A DNA stretch of 64,000 bases from Bacteroidota bacterium (GCA_016194985.1 JACQAK010000013.1:101999-165998), one strand, 5' to 3'. Shown: positions 20,216 through 30,331, numbered from the stretch's first letter. The notes: generated by a model not told the origin, from the letters alone. Translations and numbers: made by a program.

Positions 20216-20255
20216 GCGGAGTCGAAGCCTTCATAAACCCTTCGACTCCGCTCAG
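20212..20255. repeat. REP-like hairpin overlapping the recombinase stop codon
   Basis: CTGAGCGGAGTCGAAG (20212-20227) ... CTTCGACTCCGCTCAG (20240-20255), perfect 16-nt inverted repeat, 12-nt loop. Confidence 0.85.
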
Positions 20256-20326
20256 GGAGACAAGATTTTCTTTTCTCACATGGCAGACGATTCTATACAC
20301 ATATGGAACAAATTATAAAAAACAAA

Positions 20327-20393
20327 GAGGTTGTTGAAAAACATATACTATAAAAGTTTTAGTTAAGTCATATTATATTTTTTAGACAACCTC
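20327..20393 (+). promoter_or_regulatory. Long-loop inverted repeat upstream of DUF779 gene (possible terminator/attenuator)
   Basis: GAGGTTGT (20327-20334) and ACAACCTC (20386-20393), flanked internally by A-run/T-run. Confidence 0.4.
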
Positions 20394-20418
20394 CTTTATA
20401 ATCAACATTCAACTCATC

Positions 20419-20799
20419 ATGACAACAGTAAAACGAATTTTAGTAACTCCTGCAGCCAGTGAATTAATTACATTACTAAGAGTAGGATTTGGGGATCTGG
20501 TGTTTCATCAAAGCGGAGGCTGCTGTGATGGCTCTTCTCCCATGTGCTTTCAGAAAGATGAATTCAAGATCGGTAATAGTGATGTTGGGTTAGGTTATGT
20601 AGGTGGGTTCGAATTCTGGATGAGTAAAGATCAATTTGAATACTGGCAACATACCGAATTAACCTTAGATGTGGTGAATGGCAGAGGCGCCAGTTTTTCA
20701 TTGGAAATACCAACCAGTAAACGTTTTCTCATTCGTTCAAGAATATATACTGAAGAAGAAATGAATCATCTGGAACCCTTATTTTATAAAAAAGATTAA
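20419..20799 (+). CDS. DUF779 family protein
   Basis: 126 aa: VFHQSGGCCDGSSPMCFQKDEFKIGNSDVGLGYVGGFEFWMSKDQFEYWQHTELTLDVVNGRGASFSLE, family hallmark. Confidence 0.85.
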   Translation: MTTVKRILVTPAASELITLLRVGFGDLVFHQSGGCCDGSSPMCFQKDEFKIGNSDVGLGYVGGFEFWMSKDQFEYWQHTELTLDVVNGRGASFSLEIPTSKRFLIRSRIYTEEEMNHLEPLFYKKD

Positions 20800-20802
20800 A
20801 GG

Positions 20803-21840
20803 CTAGACCAATTCCCACCAATTTCTGAATGAGTAACTATCATTCAATACTACCGATTCACCTATCATCGGCGTAACAACCGTGACATTTAATTCTTCTG
20901 CTTTTTTCAAAACACGTTTAATTGGCTCATCCCAATCATGCATGGCCAAAGCAAATTTACCCCAATGAATAGGAAACAACACTTTTGACTTTAAATCAAC
21001 ACTGGCCTGCACGGTCTCTTCCGGCATCATATGAATATGAGGCCACAAAGCATTGTATTGTCCCGATTCCAACAAGGCTATATCAAAAGGTCCGTGCTTT
21101 TCTCCAATCTCTTTAAAGTGTGAATCATATCCTGAATCACCACCTAAATAAATGGATTGTGTTTTTGTTTTTAAAACATACGACGCCCATAACATTTTAG
21201 AACGCACCATTGTTCGTCCTGTATAATGTCTTGCCGGAGCCGCCGTAATCACTACATCATTAAAGAACGTATGAGATTCCCACCAATCCAATTCAGTAAT
21301 TCCTGATTCATGAAAACCCCAGTGTTCTAAATGCGAACCAACACCAAGCGGACAACATACCTGTTTTACTTTAGAATGCAACAATCTCAACGTTTTATAA
21401 TCTAAATGATCGTAATGATCATGAGTCAATAATAACAAATCTATAGGAGGCATATCCTCGGCAGAATATTCATTAGCGCCTTTAAACGCTTTGATCATAA
21501 ACGAAAACGGAGAAGCATTTCCGCTAAATACAGGATCCACTAAAATAGTTTTGCCATTAATTCTTAATAAATAAGACGAGTGCCCAAACCACACAATTGT
21601 TGGTTCATCAGAATGCAGTTCGTTCAAATTGGTCTTAACAAAAGGAAGTGTCTGCTTAGGTTCCGCATTTTTAGACTTGCTCAAAAACTCTTTCCCTGTT
21701 TTAAAAAACGAGCTATCCTTTGATAATTGTTGAGTAGGAGATAAATTTTGAAAGGCATTATGCTTATAGTTAGGCGATTGTTTAATACGCTCTAAGCGTT
21801 TCCCTGAGGGATTTTTACCTAATGATTTTAAAAGTGACAT
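20803..21840 (-). CDS. MBL-fold metallohydrolase (NAPE-PLD/UlaG-like)
   Basis: WFGHSSYLLRINGKTILVDPVFSGNASPF; LLLTHDHYDHLDYKTL; YLGGDSGYDSHFKEIG; PIHWGKFALA. Confidence 0.9.
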   Translation of the reverse strand: MSLLKSLGKNPSGKRLERIKQSPNYKHNAFQNLSPTQQLSKDSSFFKTGKEFLSKSKNAEPKQTLPFVKTNLNELHSDEPTIVWFGHSSYLLRINGKTILVDPVFSGNASPFSFMIKAFKGANEYSAEDMPPIDLLLLTHDHYDHLDYKTLRLLHSKVKQVCCPLGVGSHLEHWGFHESGITELDWWESHTFFNDVVITAAPARHYTGRTMVRSKMLWASYVLKTKTQSIYLGGDSGYDSHFKEIGEKHGPFDIALLESGQYNALWPHIHMMPEETVQASVDLKSKVLFPIHWGKFALAMHDWDEPIKRVLKKAEELNVTVVTPMIGESVVLNDSYSFRNWWELV

Positions 21841-21955
21841 GATTTCATTTTATTATATTGTTGTCAGTTCGAACGTAGTCAAGCACTAAACTAAATACGA
21901 AGAGCACTTCTCTCCCGATAACTATCGGAATACTTAAAGAGACATAAACTGATTA

Positions 21956-22702
21956 TTAAACCCCCAGTGTTTCTTTTAACTTAGAATAGCCTGTGCGGCT
22001 CAACGGAATTTTCTTTCCACTTTTTAAAAGCACCACATAGGTATTCTTTTCCAATGGCTCAATTTTAGTGAGCTGTTGCAAATTGATAATGAACGAACGA
22101 TGTGTTCTGAAAAACAGTGCGGGGTCTAATACCTGCTCATAATAATTCATTGTTTTCTTTTTCAGGTAGTAGGTGTCTTTTGTAAAGATCTTCACATAAT
22201 CGTCATAGGCCTCTATATACATCACATCAGCCATAGGCACGATACGGATATCGCTTCCGTTCTTTACCACGATTCTGTTTTTTTCGTCTGGTTGCTTAGT
22301 CGTGTTTTCCAAAAGTGTTTGAAGATTTTTCTCGGAAGTATGAGTGGTACTATTTTTTGATTTCCATTTTTCAAGAGCTAAATCAAAACGTTCTTTACTA
22401 AAGGGTTTTAATAAATAATCAATGGCGTTGGCTTCAAAGGCTTTAATAGCATACTCGTCAAAGGCTGTTGTGAAAATGACTGAAGGTGTCGTATCCAATA
22501 ATTCCAACATTTCAAAACCATTAATCTTAGGCATTTGTATATCCAAAAAAATCAAATCAGGTTTATGTTGCATGATAGCTTTCACTCCCTGAAATCCATC
22601 ATTACATTCTGCTACAATTTCAATAGATGGGTGTTGCTGAATATATTCAACCACCAAACTGCGAGCTAAAGGCTCATCATCTATAATCACTACTTTACTC
22701 AT
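21956..22702 (-). CDS. LytTR-family response regulator
   Basis: REC domain VVIIDDEPLARSLV..DLIFLDIQMPKINGFEML; C-terminal LytTR RTHRSFIINLQQLTKIE. Confidence 0.93.
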   Translation of the reverse strand: MSKVVIIDDEPLARSLVVEYIQQHPSIEIVAECNDGFQGVKAIMQHKPDLIFLDIQMPKINGFEMLELLDTTPSVIFTTAFDEYAIKAFEANAIDYLLKPFSKERFDLALEKWKSKNSTTHTSEKNLQTLLENTTKQPDEKNRIVVKNGSDIRIVPMADVMYIEAYDDYVKIFTKDTYYLKKKTMNYYEQVLDPALFFRTHRSFIINLQQLTKIEPLEKNTYVVLLKSGKKIPLSRTGYSKLKETLGV

Positions 22703-23712
22703 TTTTTTACTTGTGGTATTTTTAAAGAGGTAATAAACAAATTATTGTTTTTCTCGGTGGTCATTAAATCATTGCGGGCATATAATAAAAACAAGCGACG
22801 TTGTACAGAACTCAAACCAAAACCTGTTCCTTCATTAGCCTGTTGTGTATCCGAATCAAACGGATTTCTGACCTGAATATGCAAAAAATTATTCTCCGAA
22901 TGAGCTGAAATACTGATCGTAATATCTTCCACGGTATCATACAAGCCAAATTTAATGGCGTTTTCTACAATCGGTTGTAACAATAAGGGTGGTAAATAAG
23001 CTTCCAGATTTTCCGGCTCAATAGCGATCTCTACCTGCAAGCGATGACCAAATCTAACTTTTTCGATCTCTAAATATAATTTCAAATGCTCCAGTTCTTC
23101 ATGCAACGAAACCGTTTGCTGATCGTCTTTCTTGAGTGTCCCTCTTAAAAAATCAGACAATTGCTGGATCATTTTTCTGGCTTCATTAGGTTTGGTTCCA
23201 GCCAGCGCACTAATCGAATTTAAGCTGTTAAATAAAAAATGTGGTTGTAACTGCTGACGTAATCTGGCCAATTCCGCTTCTTTTACCAATTGTTCAGCAT
23301 CATTACGTCGCTGTTCTTTTTCTTTTTGTTCCTGTATATTATAAAGTAACCAATTGGTAATCGTTAAAAATGTCAATACCAATAAAGAGATGATAGAGCG
23401 TATTGGCATTGATTTTTCCAGAAAATCCACATAATAGTCATCTGCACCTAACAGGTACATGATGATCCATTTAAATGTAATGCTGTATAAAATGGTAATA
23501 CTGATGGCAAATACCAACCGATAGATACGGTTGCTTTTTCCGGGTTGATAGTAGCGGTACAAAATGATGGCTGCAAAACATGCCAACGCCAACAATCCAT
23601 TTGATACTAAAGAATCAATAATAGCAGCATGCCAGTTCAATTCTAAATGATGTAGTACCCAGCTTTGAATAAACGCCCAGAATATCCACCATGCCACATA
23701 CATGACAAGCAT
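22699..23712 (-). CDS. LytS/YehU-type sensor histidine kinase
   Basis: LRQQLQPHFLFNSLNSISALAGTKPNEARKMIQQLSDFLRGTL; LPPLLLQPIVENAIKFGL; GTGFGLSSVQRRL; overlaps response regulator by 4 nt. Confidence 0.93.
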   Translation of the reverse strand: MLVMYVAWWIFWAFIQSWVLHHLELNWHAAIIDSLVSNGLLALACFAAIILYRYYQPGKSNRIYRLVFAISITILYSITFKWIIMYLLGADDYYVDFLEKSMPIRSIISLLVLTFLTITNWLLYNIQEQKEKEQRRNDAEQLVKEAELARLRQQLQPHFLFNSLNSISALAGTKPNEARKMIQQLSDFLRGTLKKDDQQTVSLHEELEHLKLYLEIEKVRFGHRLQVEIAIEPENLEAYLPPLLLQPIVENAIKFGLYDTVEDITISISAHSENNFLHIQVRNPFDSDTQQANEGTGFGLSSVQRRLFLLYARNDLMTTEKNNNLFITSLKIPQVKK

Positions 23713-23753
23713 TTTCTTAAATGGATATGTGGTATATGTTTTCAGAAAATTAA

Positions 23754-24101
23754 TTATGCAAAAGTTAAGCTTTTTGCCTGAATTAACATGGCTTTTTGTC
23801 GAACATAATTAATAAATGAATGGCGTTCGGTATTTTCATGTGTAGTTGAATACACTTGTTCTCCGTCTTTTAATGCTTCCAACTCATACACATCCGTGAC
23901 ATCAATAAATTGCCAGTGTACCATTTTACTTTCATTATTAACGAAAACTTCTTCTTCTTTTTTTCCGATTGTTCTGGCTTTTTGAAAAGCCGCTTCCAAA
24001 GTGTAAGCCTCTACAATTCGGATTTGTTCGTCAAATTGATGAGCGTGGTTTCCGTTGTCGATATTGATGTTAAACATCAGTTTTACTAAATAGCGTTTCA
24101 T
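23754..24101 (-). CDS. DUF4288-like protein
   Basis: 115 aa: RYLVKLMFNINIDNG..EEEVFVNNESKMVHWQFIDVTDVYEL. Confidence 0.65.
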   Translation of the reverse strand: MKRYLVKLMFNINIDNGNHAHQFDEQIRIVEAYTLEAAFQKARTIGKKEEEVFVNNESKMVHWQFIDVTDVYELEALKDGEQVYSTTHENTERHSFINYVRQKAMLIQAKSLTFA

Positions 24102-24130
24102 ATTCTGTAATCAGATTAGTGGTTAATTTT

Positions 24131-24925
24131 TTAATAACTTTTAATGTCTATTCCTCCCATAAAGGTGGTACCCCTTAAGATTAAAACTTTTTTATCTCCT
24201 GTTGCTGTATTTGGTTGCATAGGCCTTTTATCTTCTATGCTTCCAAATACCGAAACTAATTCAGAATTAATTTCCCAATGTGCAGGTATGATCAATTTAG
24301 TTCCTCCAAATACATTGGTTAAATCCATAGTGGCTGTGCTTTCCATATCTGCCTGAGACAGATTAATTTCGGCGCCGCCAAACACATTTGTAATGTCGGC
24401 ACCTTTAAACTTTTTTGAAAGCACATTCTTTTTTACACCTCCCATAAACGATGTAGATTCAACAAAATCTTCACTTACGGAATCTTCTCTTACATAACAA
24501 TTACCCTGTTGTTCGTATCTGTTAAATCTGTGGTGAGCATACTTCCAATGGCGGTGATTAAATTTTCTACGTGGTTTAAAGATCATCATTAATCCAAAAA
24601 GGATCAGAAGAACAGGCCATAAAAAGGATTTAATATGCATATCCGGATAAAAATCTCCCAATAAAAATATACCCCCTATAGCCACCAGAAAAAACCACCA
24701 GGCATTTCTAAAGTTATGCTTTACACCGGTGATAATACCGATGGCAATTAAAAATGTTTTCCAGGTAAATAACCATTGTGGAATTTCTGCCCCTAATTCC
24801 CTTGCCAAAAAAAGCGATCCGGCAATTACTACCAAAATACCTCCAACGACTTTACCTCGTCTTTGGCTTTTTTCTGTTTGTTTACACATTTCTTCAAAAT
24901 CCATGTGCTCTTGTTGATTTGTCAT
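24131..24925 (-). CDS. LiaF-like membrane protein
   Basis: N-terminal TM segments plus C-terminal FGGAEINLSQADMESTATMDLTNVFGGTKLIIPAHWEINSELVSVFGSIEDKR. Confidence 0.8.
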   Translation of the reverse strand: MTNQQEHMDFEEMCKQTEKSQRRGKVVGGILVVIAGSLFLARELGAEIPQWLFTWKTFLIAIGIITGVKHNFRNAWWFFLVAIGGIFLLGDFYPDMHIKSFLWPVLLILFGLMMIFKPRRKFNHRHWKYAHHRFNRYEQQGNCYVREDSVSEDFVESTSFMGGVKKNVLSKKFKGADITNVFGGAEINLSQADMESTATMDLTNVFGGTKLIIPAHWEINSELVSVFGSIEDKRPMQPNTATGDKKVLILRGTTFMGGIDIKSY

Positions 24926-25199
24926 TGTATTCTTTTTTATTTAATGTTTAATTAATATGACTCTGGTCTTTGGCTTTGTGAGTACTGCACTTTGCCATAA
25001 TTTTATGTAAAAGTATATCAGGAATACCTGTCGTACAATAGCAATTAGGTAAGATTATACAGCCAGTCGGTGAACGGTACCTGGCAGGCGGTAATAAGAA
25101 TACGGAACCCTCTGATTCATCAATTTTTAACTAAAACAGGCTGCTTTTGAAGCTTCGCAATACAATATAATTTGTATTTTTGATAATAATCACAACACT

Positions 25200-26507
25200 A
25201 TGTCTGAATCTAACAAAGACCAACAAATTGAAAGCCTGGAGGAGAAAGTGACTCATCTGAGCCGAATGCTTGTCAAATCATTTGGTTACGCCGATCAGGA
25301 TCCTGATACATTTTTGCAAAATGCCCGCAGAACAACCGAGGCCATTTGTCGCTTTATGTATACCAAGGAACTGGGTGAACCTAAAAGCAAAATGATGCTG
25401 AATGACTATGGCCGTGAATTATTACAAAAAAAGATCATTCCGGATAAAATTGGAATTTTAATAGGCACCATTCAAACCTACGGTAATTACGCCGCACATG
25501 CACAAGATGATTTATCGGAAGCTACCCGCGAATGGATTGCCCCCTGCCAAACAGCATTAGCCAGTTTAACCAATTGGTTCTTTCTGGAATATTTAAAAGG
25601 TAATGTACCTAACGAATTAATTACTCCCGTGCAAAGCTATGCTGAATCAGGCGGTGGCAAAAACACCAACATCGCACAATCAGCTACAGTTACCCAAAAA
25701 AAATCGCCCTTAGTTCCGATTTTAGTAGTGGCTTTAATTATTGTTATTGGAGGCTTTGCCGCTTTCTATTTCTTAAACAATAAATCTAAGGAAGTGGCCT
25801 CCGAACCACAACAATCAACAACGGCTTCAGATAATTCAATTAACCAGCAGGAATCAATCGTTGATCATTTAAACAGTGCTACGCCAAATGCCGACGCCAA
25901 ACGCATTGCGATTTTATATTTTGATAACGGGTCTGATAATACTGAATTATCTCGTTTAAGAAAAGGCTTAGCAGATATGTTGATTTCTGATTTATCTAAA
26001 ATCAAGATGCTAAATGTGATTGAGCGTGCAAGATTAGAAGAAATTTTAAAAGAGCAAAAGTTAAATAATTCCAAAGAGTTCGATCCATCCACCGCCACTA
26101 AAGTTGGTAAGCTTTTAGGCGTTCAATATATTTTAACCGGAGCCTTTTTTGATTTGATGGGAAGCATGCGTATGGACGCCCGCATTATCGACGTAGAAAC
26201 CGGAAAGATTATTAAAAGCGAAGGCATTGACGGACAAACCAACACCTTTTTCGACTTAGAGAAAAAGTTAGTGGTGAAAATTGCAAGTGGCTTAAATGTA
26301 GAATTAAAGGCTGATAATAAAGACCTCTCAGAAACAAAAACATCTTCTTTAAGCTACGAGACCTCTTTGTTATATTCAGATGCTTTAGATAAAATGGATA
26401 AAGGAGAAAATGGGAAGGCTATTGAATTACTAAAAAAAGTACTTCAAAAAAATCCTGATTTTGTTCCGGCTCAACAAGCACTAAGCAAATTAACAGCAAA
26501 GGTATAA
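25200..26507 (+). CDS. DUF4145/HEPN-like N-terminus - TM - CsgG-family domain - TPR-like C-terminus
   Basis: N-term RRTTEAICRFMYTKEL..IGTIQTYGNYAAHAQDD; TM PILVVALIIVIGGFAAFYFL; CsgG-like KRIAILYFDNGSDNTELSRLRKGLADMLISDLSKIKMLNVIERARLEEILKEQ..GVQYILTGAFF. Confidence 0.75.
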   Translation: MSESNKDQQIESLEEKVTHLSRMLVKSFGYADQDPDTFLQNARRTTEAICRFMYTKELGEPKSKMMLNDYGRELLQKKIIPDKIGILIGTIQTYGNYAAHAQDDLSEATREWIAPCQTALASLTNWFFLEYLKGNVPNELITPVQSYAESGGGKNTNIAQSATVTQKKSPLVPILVVALIIVIGGFAAFYFLNNKSKEVASEPQQSTTASDNSINQQESIVDHLNSATPNADAKRIAILYFDNGSDNTELSRLRKGLADMLISDLSKIKMLNVIERARLEEILKEQKLNNSKEFDPSTATKVGKLLGVQYILTGAFFDLMGSMRMDARIIDVETGKIIKSEGIDGQTNTFFDLEKKLVVKIASGLNVELKADNKDLSETKTSSLSYETSLLYSDALDKMDKGENGKAIELLKKVLQKNPDFVPAQQALSKLTAKV

Positions 26508-28397
26508 TGAAAAAAGGGTTCCTGTTTTTAATAGCTATCGTATTTGCATTACACATTCATGCAAAAACAATTGCTATTTCCTATTTTGACAACTCGAGTG
26601 GAGATGCCAAATATAATGCCCTATCCAAAGGTATTGCCGATATGCTCATTACCGATCTATCCAAAGTAAAAGGTGTAACGATTGTAGAGCGTGAAAAACT
26701 GGAAAAACTACTTCAGGAAATTAAATTAGGGCAATCCAAATACTTTGATCAATCCACCGCACAAAAATTAGGTAAAGGCTTAGGTGCACAGAATATTTTA
26801 ACGGGCTCTTTTTACATTTTAGATAATATCATTCGTTTGGATGCTCGTTTAATTGATGTGCAAACAGGTGGTGTTATTTTTGCGGAACAGGTAAGCGGCA
26901 ATAAAAACAATTTTTTTGCGTTGCACCAGCAACTGGCTAATCTGCTAGCCAAAAACATCAACGTACCTTACAGTCCGGATTTAAGTGGGCTTTACAAAGC
27001 TGGTGAGGAAGTAACTTTAAAAGAAGTAGTGAATTATTCAAATGCCTTGGAATTGCAGGATGTGGGCATGAGTAGTGACGCGAAGCAATTACTGGAAAAA
27101 ACCATTAAAGAGAATCCGAAATTTCATTTTGCAAAAAATAAATTAGATGAAATTAAAGAATGGTTAAAGAAAGTAGAACTACAACGCGAACAATTGATTT
27201 TAGAAGAACTTAAGAACACGATTAATAGTCTGGATGCCAATAGTGATAAATTCGGCATGCAGGTTAGTAATATCTGGACAACACTTTTATCGTCCTACAA
27301 ATATAATCAGCTATTATCATTTAATAATTCATTACGTAAAATGAAATTAGATGAAAAGAAAAAAATGTATGGCGAAGCATCTCCTATCACCTTAGGCGAA
27401 ATGATGCTGTTTTATGACTGCACCTCCCTTTCGGCCTTAAAAAAATACGAAGAAGTAATCGATGCCTCAAAACTGTTCATCACCAACTACCCTACCAGCT
27501 TATATTTTCAAAGTGTGAAAATGAACTTGGAACAAGCCATTAAAGAATTGGAACAACGCAGTAATGGTAAAAAAGGCATCGACACCAAATTATCTGCCGA
27601 ATCACTGGACGCTTACATTACTTACCTGAATAAGCTGGAATGGAAATCGAATCTGCAGTTTGTGGATGACAAAGATTACAAACACTATTTACAATTGTAC
27701 AGATCGCAGGTATTAAGTGCCAATACCGAAGTGATCAGGAACTGGGATGAAAGCATTAAGTTTAATGAGTTTACCGAATTTTTTAACGTAGCTAAACAGT
27801 TCAATGATACCAAGACAATGGAAGACATTATAGCAGCTTGCAAAGTGGTGTTTACCGAATCAGACGATCAGGACAGAACCTTTTCTCTGGAAAATAGTTT
27901 AGAAGATTTAAAAACAAAAAACATCGAAAAAGCTGATAAAATAAAAGAACTGGAAACCATTTCCAAAAAAGGGTCCAAAGCCGAATTAGAAAAAATTATT
28001 AAGAAAAGCCGGAGATTATACTTTTAAACAAAAAGATTACGACAAAACCATTCGTGAACTGACACAGGATCTCAAGAATTTACAAAACGATTACGCAAAT
28101 TATCTGAAGAATGTAAAAGGTTTGGACCCTATGGTAAATGTATTAGAAAACTATGCCAAGATCTATAACGAAAACCATCAGTATGCTGATGAAGTGTATA
28201 CCAGAAATCAATTATTGGATCTGTTTAAACTGGATAGCGACAAAGAACAATTACAACTGTATTTGTTAACGATGAGTTATTATAACTTGGGTTATTTTGA
28301 TAACGTTAAAAAAACAGCGGGTATTTTAAAAGAAAAATACCCTTCCGGTTCTTATACTGAATCCATTTCATCCATCGTTAGTTATTTGCCACAATAG
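26507..28397 (+). pseudogene. CsgG-family/TPR exported protein, interrupted by +1 frameshift in an A run
   Basis: ORF 26507..28027 (506 aa) with KTIAISYFDNSSGDAKYNALSKGIADMLITDLSKVKGVTIVEREKLEKLLQEIK; after AAAA at 28004-28007 the other frame continues KAGDYTFKQKDYDKTIRELTQDLKNLQNDYANYLKNVKGLDPMVNVL.. into ORF 28122..28397. May be sequencing error. Confidence 0.85.
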
Positions 28398-28399
28398 TT

Positions 28400-30328
28400 A
28401 TGTCAACAAACCACACAACCGCTATAAACGAACTAAACACAAAAGCGTGGGCGTACAGATATATTGACAGGGCAAAAGCCATGACACTTGCTACTGAAGC
28501 AAAATTAACGGCTTTACATAACAATCAACTCACAGACTTTCATTTTGCTCAACTCACTATTGCTCAGTTAGCCTTTTGGAAATCGAGTGAAAGTGAACAA
28601 TTGATCACCGCAAACGAAGCTGTCATCTATTTTGAAAAAGAACAAATCGCTCATGGCATATCACGAGCCAATGCTGTTTGCGCCGGTATGTATGATCAGT
28701 TTGGCCAATACGAAAAGGCCATGCAACATGCTCTAAATGCTGTAAAAGCAAGCGAGTTGATTAATGATGATACTAACAAAGGTGATTGCTATACAACGCT
28801 CGGACAAATTTATTCGCGCATACATGATTACAGCAACGCGATCCAAGCTTTAACAAAAGGCTTACATAGTCGTCAACAAATAAACGATGATAAAGCAATA
28901 GCCTCTTCTTTAAATTTAATAGCACGCAATTATGTGCTAAGTAAAAAGTACGACGACGCTAAAAATTATTATAATCAAAGTTTAGCGATAAGAGAGCGCA
29001 GTAAAGATGAAGATGGAATTCCGTGGACCTATCTTGGCTTAGCCAGCTTATATGCCGAACAGGGAGACTGGAATCTATCTTTAGAGTATTATCAAAAAGC
29101 AGAACGATCCAATGTAAAACACGAACAACGTTTTGATGTGTTGTGCTTGTTAGGTAAAGGAAAAAATCATTTACATCAAAGTAATCTTTCTGAAAGTATT
29201 GCCTGCTTAAATAAAGCCCTAATTATTTCACAGGAATTAAAAATCACGTCCATTCAATCCGAAGTGCATGAGCTATTAGCTCAAGCCTTTGAGAAATCAG
29301 GCGATTTAGAGCAGGCCTTATTTCATTACAAAACATATAATACCTTACGTCAGGAGTTATTAAGCAATGATAAAGTTAACACACTTAAAAATCAACAAAT
29401 TACCTTCTCGGTAGAAGCAGCCGAAAAAGAAGCAGAGATCCATCGCCTGAAACATGTAGAACTTAAAAATGCTTTTGATCAGATTGCTGCACAGCATCAC
29501 CAGTTAGAAGAAAAGAGTAAAGAGATTACCGATAGTATCAGCTATGCCAAACGCATACAGGATGCCTATTTACCGGCAAAAGACTTACTAACTACGATCT
29601 TTCCTCAAGCCTTTTTATTATTTAAACCAAAAGATATTGTGAGTGGTGACTTTTATTGGTTCAGTCAATTAAACTCTACTACTCCATCTCGTATTTTTGC
29701 CGCCGCCGATTGCACAGGGCACGGTGTACCGGGTGCAATTATGAGTGTGATTTGTAGCAATGCCTTAAACGAAGTGGTTGGCAACAAATATATACATCAA
29801 CCTGATTTAATTTTAAATGAAGTGCGCAACTTAGTTACGGCATCCTTTAAGAAGCAAGGAGAAGCCACACAAAAAGACGGGATGGATATTTCGTTGGTGC
29901 GATTAATAGATATGGATGGAAAAACCACTCTACAATATGCCGGCGCTAACAATCCCCTATGGATCGTCAGAAAAGGGCAACCGTCTACTCCATCAGAAAA
30001 TATAATAGCAACAAGCACACATTATTTAATAGAGATCAAAGCTGATAAACAGCCCATTGGCAATTACGAAAAAATGAATCCCTTTACCTTGCATCAAATG
30101 GACTTACAAAGTGGCGATACCATTTATTCTTTCTCCGACGGATATGCCGATCAGTTTGGCGGCACCTTTGGAAAAAAGCTAAAATACAAACCACTGAAAG
30201 ATTTGATCCTTTCTATTCAGGATAAAGATATGAGTGAACAACACACCATTTTATTCAATGCTTACAACGACTGGAAAAGAAATTTCGAACAGATCGATGA
30301 TGTATGTATGATTGGTGTGAGGGTTTAA
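28400..30328 (+). CDS. TPR-repeat SpoIIE/PP2C-type serine phosphatase
   Basis: Multiple TPRs; ITDSISYAKRIQDAYLP, FLLFKPKDIVSGDFYWF, FAAADCTGHGVPGAIMS, YSFSDGYADQFGG. Confidence 0.92.
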   Translation: MSTNHTTAINELNTKAWAYRYIDRAKAMTLATEAKLTALHNNQLTDFHFAQLTIAQLAFWKSSESEQLITANEAVIYFEKEQIAHGISRANAVCAGMYDQFGQYEKAMQHALNAVKASELINDDTNKGDCYTTLGQIYSRIHDYSNAIQALTKGLHSRQQINDDKAIASSLNLIARNYVLSKKYDDAKNYYNQSLAIRERSKDEDGIPWTYLGLASLYAEQGDWNLSLEYYQKAERSNVKHEQRFDVLCLLGKGKNHLHQSNLSESIACLNKALIISQELKITSIQSEVHELLAQAFEKSGDLEQALFHYKTYNTLRQELLSNDKVNTLKNQQITFSVEAAEKEAEIHRLKHVELKNAFDQIAAQHHQLEEKSKEITDSISYAKRIQDAYLPAKDLLTTIFPQAFLLFKPKDIVSGDFYWFSQLNSTTPSRIFAAADCTGHGVPGAIMSVICSNALNEVVGNKYIHQPDLILNEVRNLVTASFKKQGEATQKDGMDISLVRLIDMDGKTTLQYAGANNPLWIVRKGQPSTPSENIIATSTHYLIEIKADKQPIGNYEKMNPFTLHQMDLQSGDTIYSFSDGYADQFGGTFGKKLKYKPLKDLILSIQDKDMSEQHTILFNAYNDWKRNFEQIDDVCMIGVRV

Positions 30329-30331
30329 ATT

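Larger units (their letters stand above)
15900..20260. mobile_element. Serine-recombinase mobile island (approximate boundaries)
   Basis: HTH protein, iteron-like repeats, small ORFans and a large serine recombinase, flanked by inverted-repeat structures; exact att sites not determined. Confidence 0.55.

Noticed and set aside
25200-30328. Curli (csg) operon
   Set aside because: CsgG-like domains are present but no CsgA/B/E/F-like genes; the TPR and phosphatase context is different
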